The notes: generated by a model not told the origin, from the letters alone. A DNA stretch of 64,000 bases from Sanderia malayensis (GCA_013076295.1 RQOL01000834.1:111800-175799), one strand, 5' to 3'. Positions 44,281 to 58,900 are shown, numbered from the stretch's first letter. Numbers and translations: made by a program.

Positions 44281-47200
44281 TATCACTAAAAGCTAGTAAA
44301 TGAATGTGTATTTTACTTAGTTTCAGCCGCAAAAACGTGGATTCATGTGCAACTTGTCTGACTGAATGTTAATAAATATAAAAACAACTTAATTAATGTG
44401 TATTTTAATTAGTTTCAGCTGTAATACCATGGATTTATGTGTAATTTGGGCGAGTGAATGTTAATATTACTGAAAACAAGTAAACGAATGTGTATTTTAC
44501 TTAGTTTCAGGTGTAATAACATGGATTCATGTGTAATTTGTGTAAATGTATGTTAATATAAATAAAAACAACTAAATGAATTCGTATTTTACTTAGTTTT
44601 TGCTGTAGTAACGTGGATTCATGTGTAATATGTGTAAACAAATGTTAATATCACTGAAAACTAGTAAATGAATGTGCATTTTACTTAGTTTCAGCTGCAG
44701 AAACGTAGATTCATGTGCAACTTGTCTGAATGAATGTTAATATAAATAAAAACACCTTAGTTAATGTGTATTTTAATTAGTTCCAGCTGTAATGCCATGG
44801 ATTTATGTGTAATTTGGGCGAGTGAATGTTAATATTACTGAAAACAAGTAAACGAGTGTGTATTTTACTTAGTTTCAGGTGTAATAACATGGATTCATGT
44901 GTAATTTGTGTGAATGAATGTTAATATCATTGAAAACAAGTAAATGAATGTGTATATTACTAAGTTTTAGCAGTAATAACGTCGATTCATGTTTAACTTG
45001 TGTGAATGAATGTTAATATTACTTAAAGCAAGTAAACATATGTCTACTTTACTTAGTTTCAGCAGTAGCAACCTTAATTCATGTGTAATATCTATAAATG
45101 AAAGTTAATATCACTGAAAACAAGTAAATATATGTGTATCTTACTTAGTTTCAGCTGTAATAACGTGGATTAATGGGTAATATGTGTAATATATGTAATA
45201 TGTGTAAATGAATGTCAATATCACTGAACACTAGTACATGATTGTGTATTTTACTTAGTTTTAGCTGTAATAGGGTTGATTCATGTGTTATTTGTTTGAA
45301 TGAATGTTAAAATGACTGAAAACAAGTAAAGAATGTGTATTTTACTTAGTTTCAGGTGTAATAGCATGGATTCATGTGTAATTTGTGTGAATGAATGTTA
45401 ATATCACTGAAAACAAGTAAATGAATGTGCATTGTACTTAGTTTTAGCTGTAATAACGTACTTTCATGTGTAATTTGTGTGATTGAATGTTAATATTACT
45501 GAATACAAGTAAATGAATGTGTATTTTACTTAGTTTCGGCAGGAATATTGCCAATTCATGTTTAACTTGTGTGAATGAATGCTAATATCCCCGAAAACAA
45601 GTAAATGAATCTTTGTTTTTCTTAGTTTTTGCTGTAGTAACGTGGATTCACGTGCATTATATGTAAATGAATGTTAATATAACTGAAAACTAGTAAATGA
45701 ATGTTTACTTTACTTAGTTTCAGCTGAAAAAATGTGGATTCATGTGCAACTTGTCTGAATAAATGTTAATATAAATAAAAACAATTTAATTAGTGTGTAT
45801 TTTACTTAGTTTCAGCTGTAATACCATGGATTCATGTGTAATTTGGGCGAGTGAATGTTAATATTACTGAAAACAAGTAAAGAATGTGTATTTTTCTTAG
45901 TTTCAGGTGTAATAACATGGATTCATATGTAATTTGTGTGAATGAATGTTAATATCCCTGAAAACAAATAAATGAATGTGTATTTTACTTATCTTCGGCT
46001 GTAATAACATAGATTCATTTGTAAATTGTGTGATTGAATGTTAATATTACTGAAAACAAGTAAATGAATGTGTATTTTACTTAGTTTCAGCTGTAATAAC
46101 CTTGATTCATGATTAACTTGTGTGAATGAATGTTAATATGATCGAAAACAAGTAAATTAATTTTTTAATTTTTTCAGTTTTTGCTGTAGTTACGTGTATT
46201 CATGTGTAATATGTGTAAATGAATGTTAATACCACTGAAAACAAGTAATTGCATGTGGATTTTACTTAGTTTCATCTGTAATAACGTGGACTCTTGTGTA
46301 ATATGTGAAAATGAATGTTAATATTACTGAAAGCTAGTAAATGCATTTGTATTTTACTTGTGAATGAATGTTTGTATCTTACTTAGTGTCAGCTTTAATG
46401 AAATGGATTCATGTGCAATTTCTTTGAATGATTGTGAAAATCACTGAAAACAAGTAAATGAATGTGTATATTACTTAGTTTCAGCTGTAATAACATGAAT
46501 TCATGTGTAACTTGTCTCATTGAATGTTAATATTACTGAATACAAGTAAATGAATGTGTATTTTACTTAGTTTCAGCTGTAATAACGTTCATTCATGTTT
46601 AACTTGTGTGAATGAATGTTAATATTATTGAAAACAAGTAAATTAATTTTTTATTTTCTTTAGTTTTTGCTGTAGTTACGTGTATTCATGTGTAATATGT
46701 GTGAATGAATGTTAATACCACTGAAAACAAGTAATTGCATGTGTATTTTACTTAGTTTCATCTGTAATAACGTGGACTCTTATGTAATATGTGTAAATCA
46801 ATGTTAATATTACTGAAAACTACTAAATGCATTTTTATTTTACTTGTGAAGGAATGTTATTATAAAGAAAAAGAATAAACGAATTTGTACCTTACTCAGT
46901 GTCAGCTGTAATGAAATGGATTCATGTGTAATTTGTTTGAATGATTGTTAAAATCAATGAAAACAAGTAAATGAATGTGTATTTTACTTAGTTTCGGGTG
47001 TAAAAACATGGATTCATGTTTAATTTGTCTGATTGATTGTTAATATGACTGAAAACAAGTAAATGAATGTTTATTTTACTTACTTTTAGCTGTAGTAACT
47101 TGAATTCATGTGTTATTTGTGTGGTTGAATGTTAATATTACTGAAAACAAGTAAATAAATGTGTTTTTTACTTAGTTTCAGCTGTAATAACATCGATTCA

Positions 47201-47865
47201 TGTTTAACTTGTGTAAATTAATGTTCACATCACTGAAAACAAGTAAATGGATGTGTAGTTTCCTTAGTTTCAGCTGATATAGCATGGATTCATATGTAAT
47301 TTGTCAGAGTAAATGTTAATATCACTGAAAACAACTAAATGAATGTCTACTGTACTTAGTTTCAGTTCTAATGACATGGATTCATGTGTAATTTGTGCGA
47401 ATGAATGTTAATATCACGGAAAACAAGAGAATGAATGTGTATTTTTTTAGTTTTTGCTGTAGTAACGTGGATTGATGTTTAATATGTGTAAATGAATGTT
47501 AATATTACTGAAAACAAGTAAATTGATGTGTATTGCACTTAGTTTCAGCTGTAGTAATGTGGATTCATGTGTAATTTGTGTAAATGAAAGTTAATATCAC
47601 TGAAAACAACTAAATGCTTGTGTATTTTACTTAGTTTCAGCTGTAATAATGTAGATTCATGTGTAATTTGTGTGATTGAATGTTAATATTACTGAATACA
47701 AGTAAATGAATGTGTATTTTACTTAGTTTCGGCAGTAATATTGTCGATTCATGTTTAACTTGTGTGAATGAATGCTAATATCACGGAAAGCAAGTAAATG
47801 AATCTATATTTTCTTAGTTTTTGCTGTAGTAATGTGGATTCATGTGCAATATGTCTAAATGAATG
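44281..47865 (+). repeat. 92-bp satellite array, part 4
   Basis: About 39 units, with local sub-duplications such as the segment around 46140-46380 that resembles 46620-46860. Confidence 0.92.
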
Positions 47866-47869
47866 TTAA

Positions 47870-49443
47870 AGGGCTACTCCCACCATATTTTTTATTTCAT
47901 TTCTGGGTAGTTTTTGACGGAAAAACAGGTACTGCACTTTTACTACTGCACTACAGGTACTTTTTAAATTTCAAAATTCGCTCATTAACATCTCTTTTCA
48001 CGGCTCCAAAAGTGCAATTTTCAGGCCATTTCTGAAAATGTCGCGCAACATGAAACAATCTGGGCGGATGTTGTATGACGTAGAAGCCAGGACAGAATCA
48101 ACTTCTCTCCTTTGCTTCAGTATGGAAAAATGAATGTCGCGTCCGGTTTTCTCCCTTGTTTTCAATGATAAATACAAATGTTTTTTCAAACCACTTCAAC
48201 ATCATCATTACAATGCTTATTTACATCTCCCCGTGTGTTTCTTTTTAATTTTCGGCATTGTGAAGGGCTGAAAATTGACCCCAAAGCTGATGCAGTGACA
48301 ATGGATTTTCCCAGTATTCACACGCCTCACGTGGTTATTGGTTCATCACTCAACCTCTTCCTTCCTTTGATTTGCTTGATAAAACAACCAGCTAACGTCC
48401 GTGAATCGTGATATAATAAATTTGTTTATATCGTTTCCATCAGTTCTATGCTCTTTTTTAACATGTTTTGCCATGTGCTTGGTTTTAGCAAGATAATTAT
48501 GGATTATTTTTGTATTTTCTACTTGGGTTTTTGTCAGTATGAAGCCCAACATTGTGCTGGAAAGTTTTTCTTCGAATTCACATTGAACTTGTGAATTCTT
48601 CGATCTCTGGGCATTAATGTTTACACTCCTGGAAGGGATTTTCGAGTTTTTTTACACAGTTATGACCATAACTACATTTGAAATATTACAAAAATATGAG
48701 CTGCTGTTTCAAATACACACCAGATAAAAGAAATGAGGTTATTTTCATGCATTATTAGTCCAAAATAGCATTATTCTACTTTACCCGTGCCAGGACCTGC
48801 TCGGCCTAGCGATTTTGCAAAATTTTGACTGACCCGATTTGGTTTAAATCTTATAAGTGCGTAGATAAGAGATCACAAATTTTCCATACTATCAATTCTA
48901 TCGAAAAATTGTTGAAAGAGAGCTTGCTCCTCTTTAATTGAATAGATTTCGAATTCATATTGTTATTTAAAACCATCCCGCACCACTGAAGACTGTATGT
49001 GAAGCTCGCTTGAGACTGTGACTTTGAGGTTGAAAAACATGCCGGCTTGCAGCAAAAGAGTGAGCAAATCATCCTCATTTGTGTAAAAAACTCACGCTTT
49101 TCATGATAAATGAGGCATCAACAGATTCCTTAGATCCTGAACTAGTGTGTGGCAGAGTTTCATTTTTTAAATACAACTTGGTTTTGACTATAGACATGCA
49201 AAACGTTTTCGTGCGAGCTTTGGTACTGAACACAATAAAGTAAAGTTTCTGCGTTCCGGCATCTGCGTCACACCGTCCTCGCCCCAGTTTTTATTTTGCC
49301 CGACTTTTTTCTGGAATGTGCATGTTTGGAGGCGTAAAAAAGGGTGCTAATGAGTGATTTTAAAAATTTAAAAACTGCAGTACCTGTTTTCACGCCAAAA
49401 ACTACCCAGAAATGGAATAAAAAGATATGGTGGGAGTAGCCCT
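47870..49443. mobile_element. TTAA-flanked element, copy 2 (part of a duplicated segment)
   Basis: Same ends as copy 1, TTAA at 47866-47869 and 49444-49447. It is 22 bp longer because of a small internal duplication near 47940-47962. Flanking satellite units match those of copy 1 at an offset of about 5,146 bp. Confidence 0.88.
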
Positions 49444-49447
49444 TTAA

Positions 49448-49689
49448 TATCACTAAAAGCTAGTAAATGAATGTGTATTTTACTTAGTTTCAGCTGCAAA
49501 AACGTGGATTCATGTGCAACTTGTCTGACTGAACGTTAATAAATACAAAAACAACTTAATTAATGTGTATTTTACTTAGTTTCAGGTGTAATAACATGGA
49601 TTCATGTGTAATTTGTGTAAATGTATGCTAATATAAATAAAAACAACTAAATGAATGCGTATTTACTTAGTTTTGCTGTAGTAACGCCC
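49448..49689 (+). repeat. 92-bp satellite array, part 5 (end)
   Basis: The last two to three units. The array stops abruptly at TGCTGTAGTAAC, followed by unrelated sequence. Confidence 0.85.
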
Positions 49690-52487
49690 GTACGTAAATT
49701 ACATTATGGGGACAAGAATATGTTTACATAGTCGCATCCTGGGGACTGTCACCATTGTGGGGACAGAAAACGTGACCCCACTACGTACATTCGCTATTTC
49801 TCCTTATACCACCGTTTCTGGTGTCTTCAACTCGATTTGAGGGTGTCCCCACAATGTGGGTTTATTAATGTATGTGTAACATTGTGATGACTTGTGTATG
49901 ATGATGTCAATTTCTGAAAAAGTTTATTCTGGGGACACATTATACACAAAATACAGTATTCCTAAATTACAGAAGAAGTCACATCCAAAATGCTTTTGAG
50001 GGACCTGTCAACGTTATGATATTATCGTATCAACGTTATCGTATTCATGATAGTCTTCGTTATAAACCTTACAGGCAAAAGATTCTTATTTGAAGGTATG
50101 ATCAAAGGATCCTTGGGGTGACTCCCAACAGATTGATTTTGTTTCAATTTTTTAATATTATCCAGAAAGTGAAGAAAATAATATCAAAATAAAGTAAAAC
50201 TTTGCGAGCCTAAAAGTTGAGCTTGAGCAAAACTGAATAACTAGTTTTATTGACTTTTCACGTGTTTTAACTCCTGGACATAAAAACCCTGGATTTAATG
50301 TTTAGGATTGAACGCAGCAAATTCAAAAACATTTGTTTTCAGACCACTAAGGCAATTTTTTTTACTTCAATTTTCGATCTTGTTTCATCAAAGCTAAAAA
50401 GCTTTCTTTTTCCAAAACAAAAATGAAATATCATAACTGTTGTATTAGTTGCATAAGCATAGAGCTAGAAAATTTTCTTCTTTTCGCGAGATGCTTCCAG
50501 CAACTGGTTGTCTCGCCCTGCCACAACGTGCCCAGAATCTAGTATGGTACGTCATGGTGTTTGTTGTTTCAACAAGTTTACATTTTATTCCAATGAAAAA
50601 TTGGCAAAGTGACATCATACCTTGTGGCCTCATTCCAAATCAAAAGGGAACGTTTGAATCTGAGGCACATACCTTACATGGGAAAGTAGACAGAAACACA
50701 GAACAGAGAACACAACATCTTTTCCCACACATCAATGTCTACTCGCTTGCGCATGCGTGTCGCGAGTCAAAAATGAAGGAATTCGTAGAATAAAAACAGC
50801 AACTTACAAAAGATCTTTTTATGATCAAATTTCCGATCAACTAATAATTTACCTAAAATTTCGTTAAATCACAGACAACAATAAGTCAATGAATAGCATT
50901 CCCAATAGTTTTAATTACTTCATTTTAAAAGAAAAAGGTTCTCATCTCTGCTCATTGCATGAGATAAGTGAGGTAAATTGTATAATGAGAGCAACAACTA
51001 ATCAAACGAAACTGCCTTATCATGGAAAAAAACAAAACGTCAATATAAAATACCCTAATGTAAAACAGCTTTAATCACAACAAAGAATTAATCGGAATTA
51101 GTTAATCAAAGTTAAAAAGAACATGAAAGCCAAGAAGACTGGAAAAGAGGATCTACATCTTGTAAAAATTGGAGGAGGTTCATTGCTAAGCATTCCTTCA
51201 GAAATCGATAAGGCTTTGTAAGTTGTTCATTTTTTTTTAACTTTCTAACTGATATAAAATTGCGATAAATAGGGGAAAATCTTCGGGCATACTCAAAAAC
51301 CTTTTTGATCTGACACTCCAAGAGTACTAATGGCAGAAAGATACTCATACAATAGTTTAAGGTGGAGTAATTTAAGGACCCAGATGCGCATTGAAAGGCA
51401 AAAATCAGAAAGAGAGGATGAATTAGTATATCCAATCTGATAGCGAAAGGGATGGAGGGAGGTCAATGGACTTCAATGCACAGTCCAGGTGGGAAAAAAA
51501 CTCCGCTTTTCTTTTTTATTCTCAAAAATATTCTTAACTAATGAAAAGATTCCAACTCAAACATTACATTAGAAAACTAGTCTCATTATCGACATGACAT
51601 ACTTTTGCTTTCGAGAATACAAATATTCAGGCTGATGGTAAAAACGTGCAGCCACGACGCCGTCAGAATACATTTGATAATATATTGAAGAACTTGTCCT
51701 GCTTGACTGAACATGAATTCTGCTTAAATTGAACTTTACACTGTTGAAGAGAAAGTAAAAGCTAAGAACGAGTCGAAAATATCACAAGGTCAAAAACATT
51801 GAATGCAAAGATTGATTTGAAGGCTTCTCCATTGACCTCTATTTCATTTTCATGTTTATTTTCGATAAGGAAAGAGTTTACGTCATAATCGCGGTATTCG
51901 TCCGTATTTAAACTGAAAGCATTTCCTTCTTAACAAGAATTGTATCTACAGTCAAATCTGCATAGTTTGAACTCGTGTAATTCGAACTCTATCTAATGCG
52001 AACGATATTCTCTGTACCTTCAAGGGTCACTAATGAACCAATTCTTATAAAACAAACCTCTATAATTCCAACTTTTTATAAATCAAACATTTTCACGCTT
52101 CCCCAGGGTGTTGGAATTAGACAGAGTTGACTGAAGTCTAGCTCTTCAGTTTGAAAACAAAATAATTGTATCTACATAAAGCAAACCCTAATTACAAAAA
52201 GTTAACCCAATAGCAACCGGCACTCTGCTTCCGATCTTTGATAAAGGCCCTACCTCAGTATATTAATTGGCACTTTCTTATAACATATTGAGCAGTAAAA
52301 TTTTCAAGCTCTTCCAGTCAACTGACAAAAAACGTTTTTCAAGCGTCTGAGCTAAGAATAGCTAATTCCATCACTGATAATATTAAGTAAACAACTGGTT
52401 GGAAAATATCTTCAGGCCAGCTTTTTAAAGGTTTTTCATAAGAAACTATTCAAATAACAGCATATAATTATACCAGAATAGTACCTA
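49690..52487. other. Low-copy non-coding region
   Basis: No gene is supported. Near 49705-49940 the word TGGGGAC or its complement recurs about six times. Frames at 50449-50793 (+) and 51112-51435 (-) have no recognisable domains and atypical composition. The rest is AT-rich. Confidence 0.5.
51949..52133. mobile_element. pogo/Tigger-like MITE
   Basis: The left end CAGTCAAATCTGCATAG and the complement of the right end CAGTCAACTCTGTCTAATTC are related TIRs, and the interior has AATTCGAACTCTATCTAATG-type words known from pogo-like MITEs. The left flank ends TA, but the right flank is AA, so the TA duplication is not intact. Confidence 0.55.
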
Positions 52488-55400
52488 CTAGGGGTCATCA
52501 CTCGCTTCGCTCGTTCGCCCCAGCCCATCAAGTTAAAAAGGCTTAATCTGGTTGGCGCACTTCGTGCGCTGCATTCGCTTACGCTCATGCCCCTTTCAAC
52601 CCCACTTACAATGGGTTAGCTCGCTGCGCTCGCCTATCTATCTATTATCAAGAAACATTGACTGATAGGGCACACTTCGTGCGCTGCATTCGCTTCGCTC
52701 ATGCCTCTTTCAACCCCACATACAATGGGTTAGCTCGCTGCGCTCGCCTGTCCATCTATTATCAAGAAACATTGCCTGATAGGGCGCACTTCGTGCGCTG
52801 CATTCGCTTCGCTCATGCCTCTTTCAACCCCACTTACAATGGGTTAGCTCGCTGCACTCGCCTGTCCATCTATTATCAAGAAACATTGACTGATAGGGCG
52901 CACTTCGTGCGCTGCATTTGCTTACACTCATGCCCCTTTCAACCCCACTTACAATGGGTTAGCTCGCTGCGCTCGCCTATCTATCTATTATCAAGAAACA
53001 TTGACTGATAGGGCACACTTCGTGCGCTGCATTCGCTTCGCTCATGCCTCTTTCAACCCCACATACAATGGGTTAGCTCGCTGCGCTCGCCTGTCCATCT
53101 ATTATCAAGAAACATTGCCTGATAGGGCGCACTTCGTGCGCTGCATTCGCTTCGCTCATGCCTCTTTCAACCCCACTTACAATGGGTTAGCTCGCTGCAC
53201 TCGCCTGTCCATCTATTATCAAGAAACATTGACGGGTAGGGCGCACTACGTGCGCTGCATTCGCTTCGCTCATGCCTCTTTCAACCCCACGTACAATGGG
53301 TTAGCTCGCTGCGCTCGCCTGTCCATCTATTATCAAGAAACATTGCCTGATAGGGCGCACTTCGTGCGCTGCATTCGCTTCGCTCATGCCTCTTTCAACC
53401 CCACTTACAATGGGTTAGCTCGCTGCACTCGCCTGTCCATCTATTATCAAGAAACATTGACTGATAGGGCGCACTTCGTGCGCTGCATTTGCTTACACTC
53501 ATGCCCCTTTCAACCCCACTTACAATGGGTTAGCTCGCTGCGCTCGCCTATCTATCTATTATCAAGAAACATTGACTGATAGGGCACACTTCGTGCGCTG
53601 CATTCGCTTCGCTCATGCCTCTTTCAACCCCACATACAATGGGTTAGCTCGCTGCGCTCGCCTGTCCATCTATTATCAAGAAACATTGCCTGATAGGGCG
53701 CACTTCGTGCGCTGCATTCGCTTCGCTCATGCCTCTTTCAACCCCACTTACAATGGGTTAGCTCGCTGCACTCGCCTGTCCATCTATTATCAAGAAACAT
53801 TGACGGGTAGGGCGCACTACGTGCGCTGCATTCGCTTCGCTCATGCCTCTTTCAACCCCACGTACAATGGGTTAGCTCGCTGCGCTCGCCTGTCCATCTA
53901 TTATCAGGAAACATTGCCTGATAGGGCGCACTTCGTGCGCTGCATTCGCTTCGCTCATGCCTCTTTCAACCCCACGTACAATGGGTTAGCTCGCTGCGCT
54001 CGCCTATCTATCTATTATCAAGAAACATTGCCTGATAGGGCGCACTTCGTGCGCTGCATTCGCTTCGCTCAGGCCTCTTTCAACCCCACTTACAATGGGT
54101 TAGCTCGCTGCGCTCGCCTGTCCATCTATTATCAAGAAACATTGACTGGTAGGGCGCACTTCGTGCGCTGCATTCGCTTCGCTCATGCCTCTTTCAACCC
54201 CACTTACAATGGGTTAGCTCGCTGCGGTCGCCTGTCCATCCATTATCAAGAAACATTGACTGGTAGGGCGCACTTCGCGCGCTGCATTCGCTTCGCTCAT
54301 GCCTCTTTCAACCCCACGTACAATGGGTTAGCTCGCTGCGCTCGCCTGTCTATCTATTATCAAGAAACATTGCCTGATAGGGCGCACTTCGTGCGCTGCA
54401 TTCCCTTCGCTCATGCCTCTTTCAACCCCACGTACAATGGGTTAGCTCGCTGCGCTCGCCTGTCCATCCATTATCAAGAAACATTGACTGGTAGGGCGCA
54501 CTTCGTGCGCTGCATTCGCTTCGCTCATGCCTCTTTCAACCCCACGTACAATGGGTTAGCTCGCTGCGCTCACCTGTCTATCTATTATCAAGAAACATTG
54601 ACTGATAGGGGGCACTTCATGCGCTGCAATCCCTTCGCTCATGCCTCTTTCAACCCCACGTACAATGGGTTAGCTCGCTGCACTCGCCTGTCTATCTATT
54701 ATCAAGAAACATTGCCTGATAGGGCGCACTTCGTGCGCTGCATTCCCTTCGCTCATGCCTCTTTCAACCCCACGTACAATGGGTTAACTCGCTGCGCTCG
54801 CCTGTCTATCTATTATCAAGAAACATTGCCTGATAGGGCGCACTTTGTGCGCTGCATTCCCTTCGCTCATGCCTCTTTCAACCCCACGTACAATGGGTTA
54901 GCTCGCTGCGCTCGCCTGTCTATCTATTATCAAGAAACATTGACTGATAGGGCGCACTTCGTGCCCTGCATTCGCTTCGCTCATGCCTCTGCCTACTCCT
55001 CTTGCAACAGTTTGGCTCGCTTCGCTAGCCTGATAACCCCTTATCATAATTTGTTTGTTAAAACTTTGGGCTTGTTTACATTAGGCCTAATAAGCGTCGC
55101 AAGCATGCCGGGGCAACAATGGCGGTTGCCTACTACCTAAACTACAACTATCTCACTCGAAAAACAAAAAAAAGCTATCACCTGTGTTCTCAATTGTCTC
55201 CTGTAATTTTTCAGAGGTCTCTCAAACAATTAGCAAGTCTTTACAAAGATAATTCAGGTCGTGAAACACTTCGAAAGGCGCCCAGTTATCCTTTGTGTTG
55301 AAAACAAAAACACGTGTCCTCTCCAAAAGTACCTGCTGTTCAACCCGAGGGCAGATTTGCATGATAACGAAAAGCGCGTGACTGTTCACGTGAAGTCGCG

Positions 55401-55798
55401 AAAGAGCCAACCAAATTACAGCAAAAGGCGAAACAGGTCACATGAACAGCGAATACTGTGCTCGAAAATGGAGTTTGCAACGCGAATATGGAAGTTTCGC
55501 CACCGTAAACCGTAGTTTTTTGGTGATAGCACAATTAGCAGAATAATTAGTGGAATAATTCAAAATTTCAGGAGAAAATCGAAAAACAAAATTCATTACC
55601 CTGGTTAAATTATGAAACTAAGCATTCAGTGTGAATTTCATCGCCATATACCCACATACAAAAAAGCCTTTGTGATCACATGGTTCGCCGTTTCGGCCCA
55701 TTGTTTTCGGGCGTTCGACCTATTGTTTCGGGCCGAATCTATTGTTTTTGGCAAGAAAGTGCGTCATCACGTGACCTCCGCAGAATAGTAATATTAGA
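52488..55798 (-). mobile_element. Helitron-like non-autonomous element, copy C
   Basis: On the minus strand the ends are TCTAATATTACTATTCTG (after A) and GATGACCCCTAG (before T), the Helitron signature including the A/T flanks. It is 3,311 bp. Its CTAG half is dominated by a 114-bp array; the TC half (55030-55798) matches copies A and B. It contains many CACGTGA and TTCGCG-type motifs but no coding region for Rep or helicase. Confidence 0.65.
52652..54975. repeat. 114-bp tandem array
   Basis: About 20 units with GCGCACTTCGTGCGCTGCAT, then TCGCTTCGCTCATGCCTCTT, TACAATGGGTTAGCTCGCTG and CTATTATCAAGAAACATTG. Higher-order copies start at 52658, 53000 and 53572. As 114 is a multiple of three and the unit is open in one frame, it gives a spurious 522-codon frame (53572-55140). 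Confidence 0.95.
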
Positions 55799-55904
55799 TC
55801 AGGCACAGATATTGACCTAGCTCAGAGAGGTCTTGTAAAGAAGCAAAGACTTCCGTTCCGAAAACGAAATAACATATTAAACTATAAACTTTGAAAATAT
55901 TTAT
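55799..55904. other. Short spacer
   Basis: Unrelated sequence between Helitron-like copy C and the inverted satellite; nothing recognised. Confidence 0.5.
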
Positions 55905-58900
55905 CCATACCTTTACTTTGCAATCTTTTCGCACATTCATTCACACTAATTGCACATGAATTCACGTTATTACAACTGAAACTAAGTAAAAGACACATGC
56001 ATTTGCTTGTTTTCAGTGATATTAACATTCATTCACACTAATTGCACATGAATCCACGTTATTACAGCTGAAACTAAGTAAAAGACACATGCATTTGCTT
56101 GTTTTCAGTGATATTAACAATTGTTCACACTAATTGCACATGAATCCACGTTATTACAGCTGAAACTAAGTAAAAGACACATGCATTTGCTCGTTTTCTG
56201 TGATTCTAACATTCATTCACACTAATTGCACATGAATTCACGTTATTACAACTGAAACTAAGTAAAAGACACATGCATTTGCTTGTTTTCAGTGACATTA
56301 ACATTCATTCACACTAATTGCACATGAATTCACAATATTTCAGCTGAAACAAAATAAAAGACACATGCATTTGCTTGTTTTCAGTGATTTTAACATTCAT
56401 TCACACTAATTGCACATGAATCCACGTTATTACAGCTGAAACTAAGTAAAAGACACATGCATTTGCTTGTTTTCAGTGATTTTAACATTGATTCACACTA
56501 ATTGCACATGAATCCACGTTATTACAGCTGAAACTAAGTAAAAGACACATGCATTTGCTCGTTTTCTGTGATTCTAACATTCATTCACACTAATTGCACA
56601 TGAATTCACGTTATTACAACTGAAACTAAGTAAAAGACATGCATTTGCTTGTTTTCAGTGATATTAACATTCGTTCACACTAATTGCACATGAAATAACG
56701 TTATTAAAACTGAAACTAAGTAAAAGACACATGCATTTGCTTGTTTTTAGTGATTCTAACATTCATTCACACTAATTGCACATGAATTCACGTTATTACA
56801 ACTGAAACTAAGTAAAAGACACATGCATTTGCTTGTTTTCAGTGATATTAACATTCGTTCACACTAATTGCACATGAATCCACGTTATTACAGCTGAAAC
56901 TAAGTAAAAGACACATGCATTTGCTTGTTTTCAGTGATATTAACATTCAATCACACTAATCGCACAGGAATTCACAATATTACGGCTGAAACAAAGTAAA
57001 AGACACTTGCATTTGCTTGTTTTCAGTGATTCTAACATTCATTCACACTAACTGCACATGAATTCAAGTTATTACAACTGAAACTAAGTAAAGGACACAT
57101 GCATTTGCTTGTTTTCAGTGATATTAACATTCATTCACACTAATTGCACATGAATCCACGTTATTACAGCTGAAACTAAGTAAAAGACACATGCATTTGC
57201 TTGTTTTCAGTGATTTTAACATTCATTCACACTAATTGCACATTAATCCACGTTATTACAGCTGAAACTAAGTAAAAGACACATGCATTTGCTTGTTTTC
57301 AGTGATTTTAATATTAATTCACACTAATTGCACATGAATCCATGTTATTACAGCTGAAACTAAGTAAAAGACACATGCATTTGCTTGTTTTCAGTGATAT
57401 TAACATTCATTCACACTAATTGCACATGAATTCACAATATTACGGCTGAAACAAAGTAAAAGACACTTGCATTTGCTTGTTTTCAGTGATTCTAACATTC
57501 ATTCACACTAATTGTGCATGAATCCACGTTATTACTGTTGAAACTAAGTAAAAGACACATGCATTTGCTTGTTTTCAGTGATATTAACATTCGTTCACAC
57601 AAATTTCACATGAGTCCACGTTATTGCAGCTGAAACTAAGTAAAAGACACATGCATTTGCTTGTTTTCAGTGATATTAACATTTGTTCACACTAATTGCA
57701 CATGAATCCACGTTATTACAGCTGAAACTAAGTAAAAGACACATGCATTTGCTCGTTTTCTGTGATTCTAACATTCATTCACACTAATTGCACATGAATT
57801 CACGTTATTACAACTGAAACTAAGTAAAAGACACATGCATTTGCTTGTTTTCAGTGATATTAACATTCATTCACACTAATTGCACATGAATCCACGTTAT
57901 CACAGCTGAAACTAGGTAAAAGACACATGCATTTGCTTGTTTTCAGTGATTTTAACATTCATTCACACTAATTGCACATGAATCCACGTTATTACAGCTG
58001 AAACTAAGTAAAAGACACATGCATTTGCTTGTTTTCAGTGATTTTAATATTAATTCACACTAATTGCACATGAATCCACGTTATTACAGCTGAAACTAAG
58101 TAAAAGACACATGCATTTGCTTGTTTTCAGTGATATTAACATTCATTCACACTAATTGCACATGAATTCACAATATTACGGCTGAAACAAAGTAAAAGAC
58201 ACTTGCATTTGCTTGTTTTCAGTGATTCTAACATTCATTCACACTAATTGCGCATGAATCCACGATATTACTGTTTAAACTAAGTAAAAGACACATGCCT
58301 TTGCTTGTTTTGAGTGATATTAACATTCGTTCACACTAATTGCACATGAATCCACGTTATTACAGCTGAAACTAAGTAAAAGACACATGCATTTGCTCGT
58401 TTTCTGTGATATTAACATTTGTTCACATTAATTGCACATGAATCCACGTTATCACAGCTGAAACTAAGTAAAAGACACATGCATTTGCTTGTTTTCAGTG
58501 ATATTAACATTCATTCACACTAATTGCACATGAATCCACGTTATTACAGCAGAAACTAAGTAAAAGACACATGCATTTGCTTGTTTTCAGTGATTTTAAC
58601 ATTCATTCACACTAATTGCACATGAATCCACGTTATTACAGCTGAAACTAAGTAAAAGACACATGCATTTGCTTGTTTTCAGTGATTTTAACATTCATTC
58701 ACACTAATTGCACATGAATCCACGTTATTACAGCTGAAACTAAGTAAAAGACACATGCATTTGCTTGTTTTCAGTGATTTTAACATTCATTCACACTAAT
58801 TGCACATGAATTCACAATATTACGGCTGAAACAAAGTAAAAGACACTTGCATTTGCTTGTTTTCAGTGATTCTAACATTCATTCACACTAATTGCGCATG

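Noticed and set aside
50449..50793. 114-codon plus-strand frame
   Set aside because: No domain, no clear splice context, and composition like the surrounding non-coding DNA.
53572..55140. 522-codon frame of 38-residue repeats
   Set aside because: The 114-bp unit is a multiple of three and free of stops in this frame, so length is no evidence. The frame runs out of the array into unrelated sequence, and variant units break it at 53008 and 53579.
52488..55798. Bacterial contamination suggested by GC-rich TTCGCGC and GCTTCGCTC words
   Set aside because: The ends and half of the sequence are shared with two other copies embedded in animal transposon DNA.
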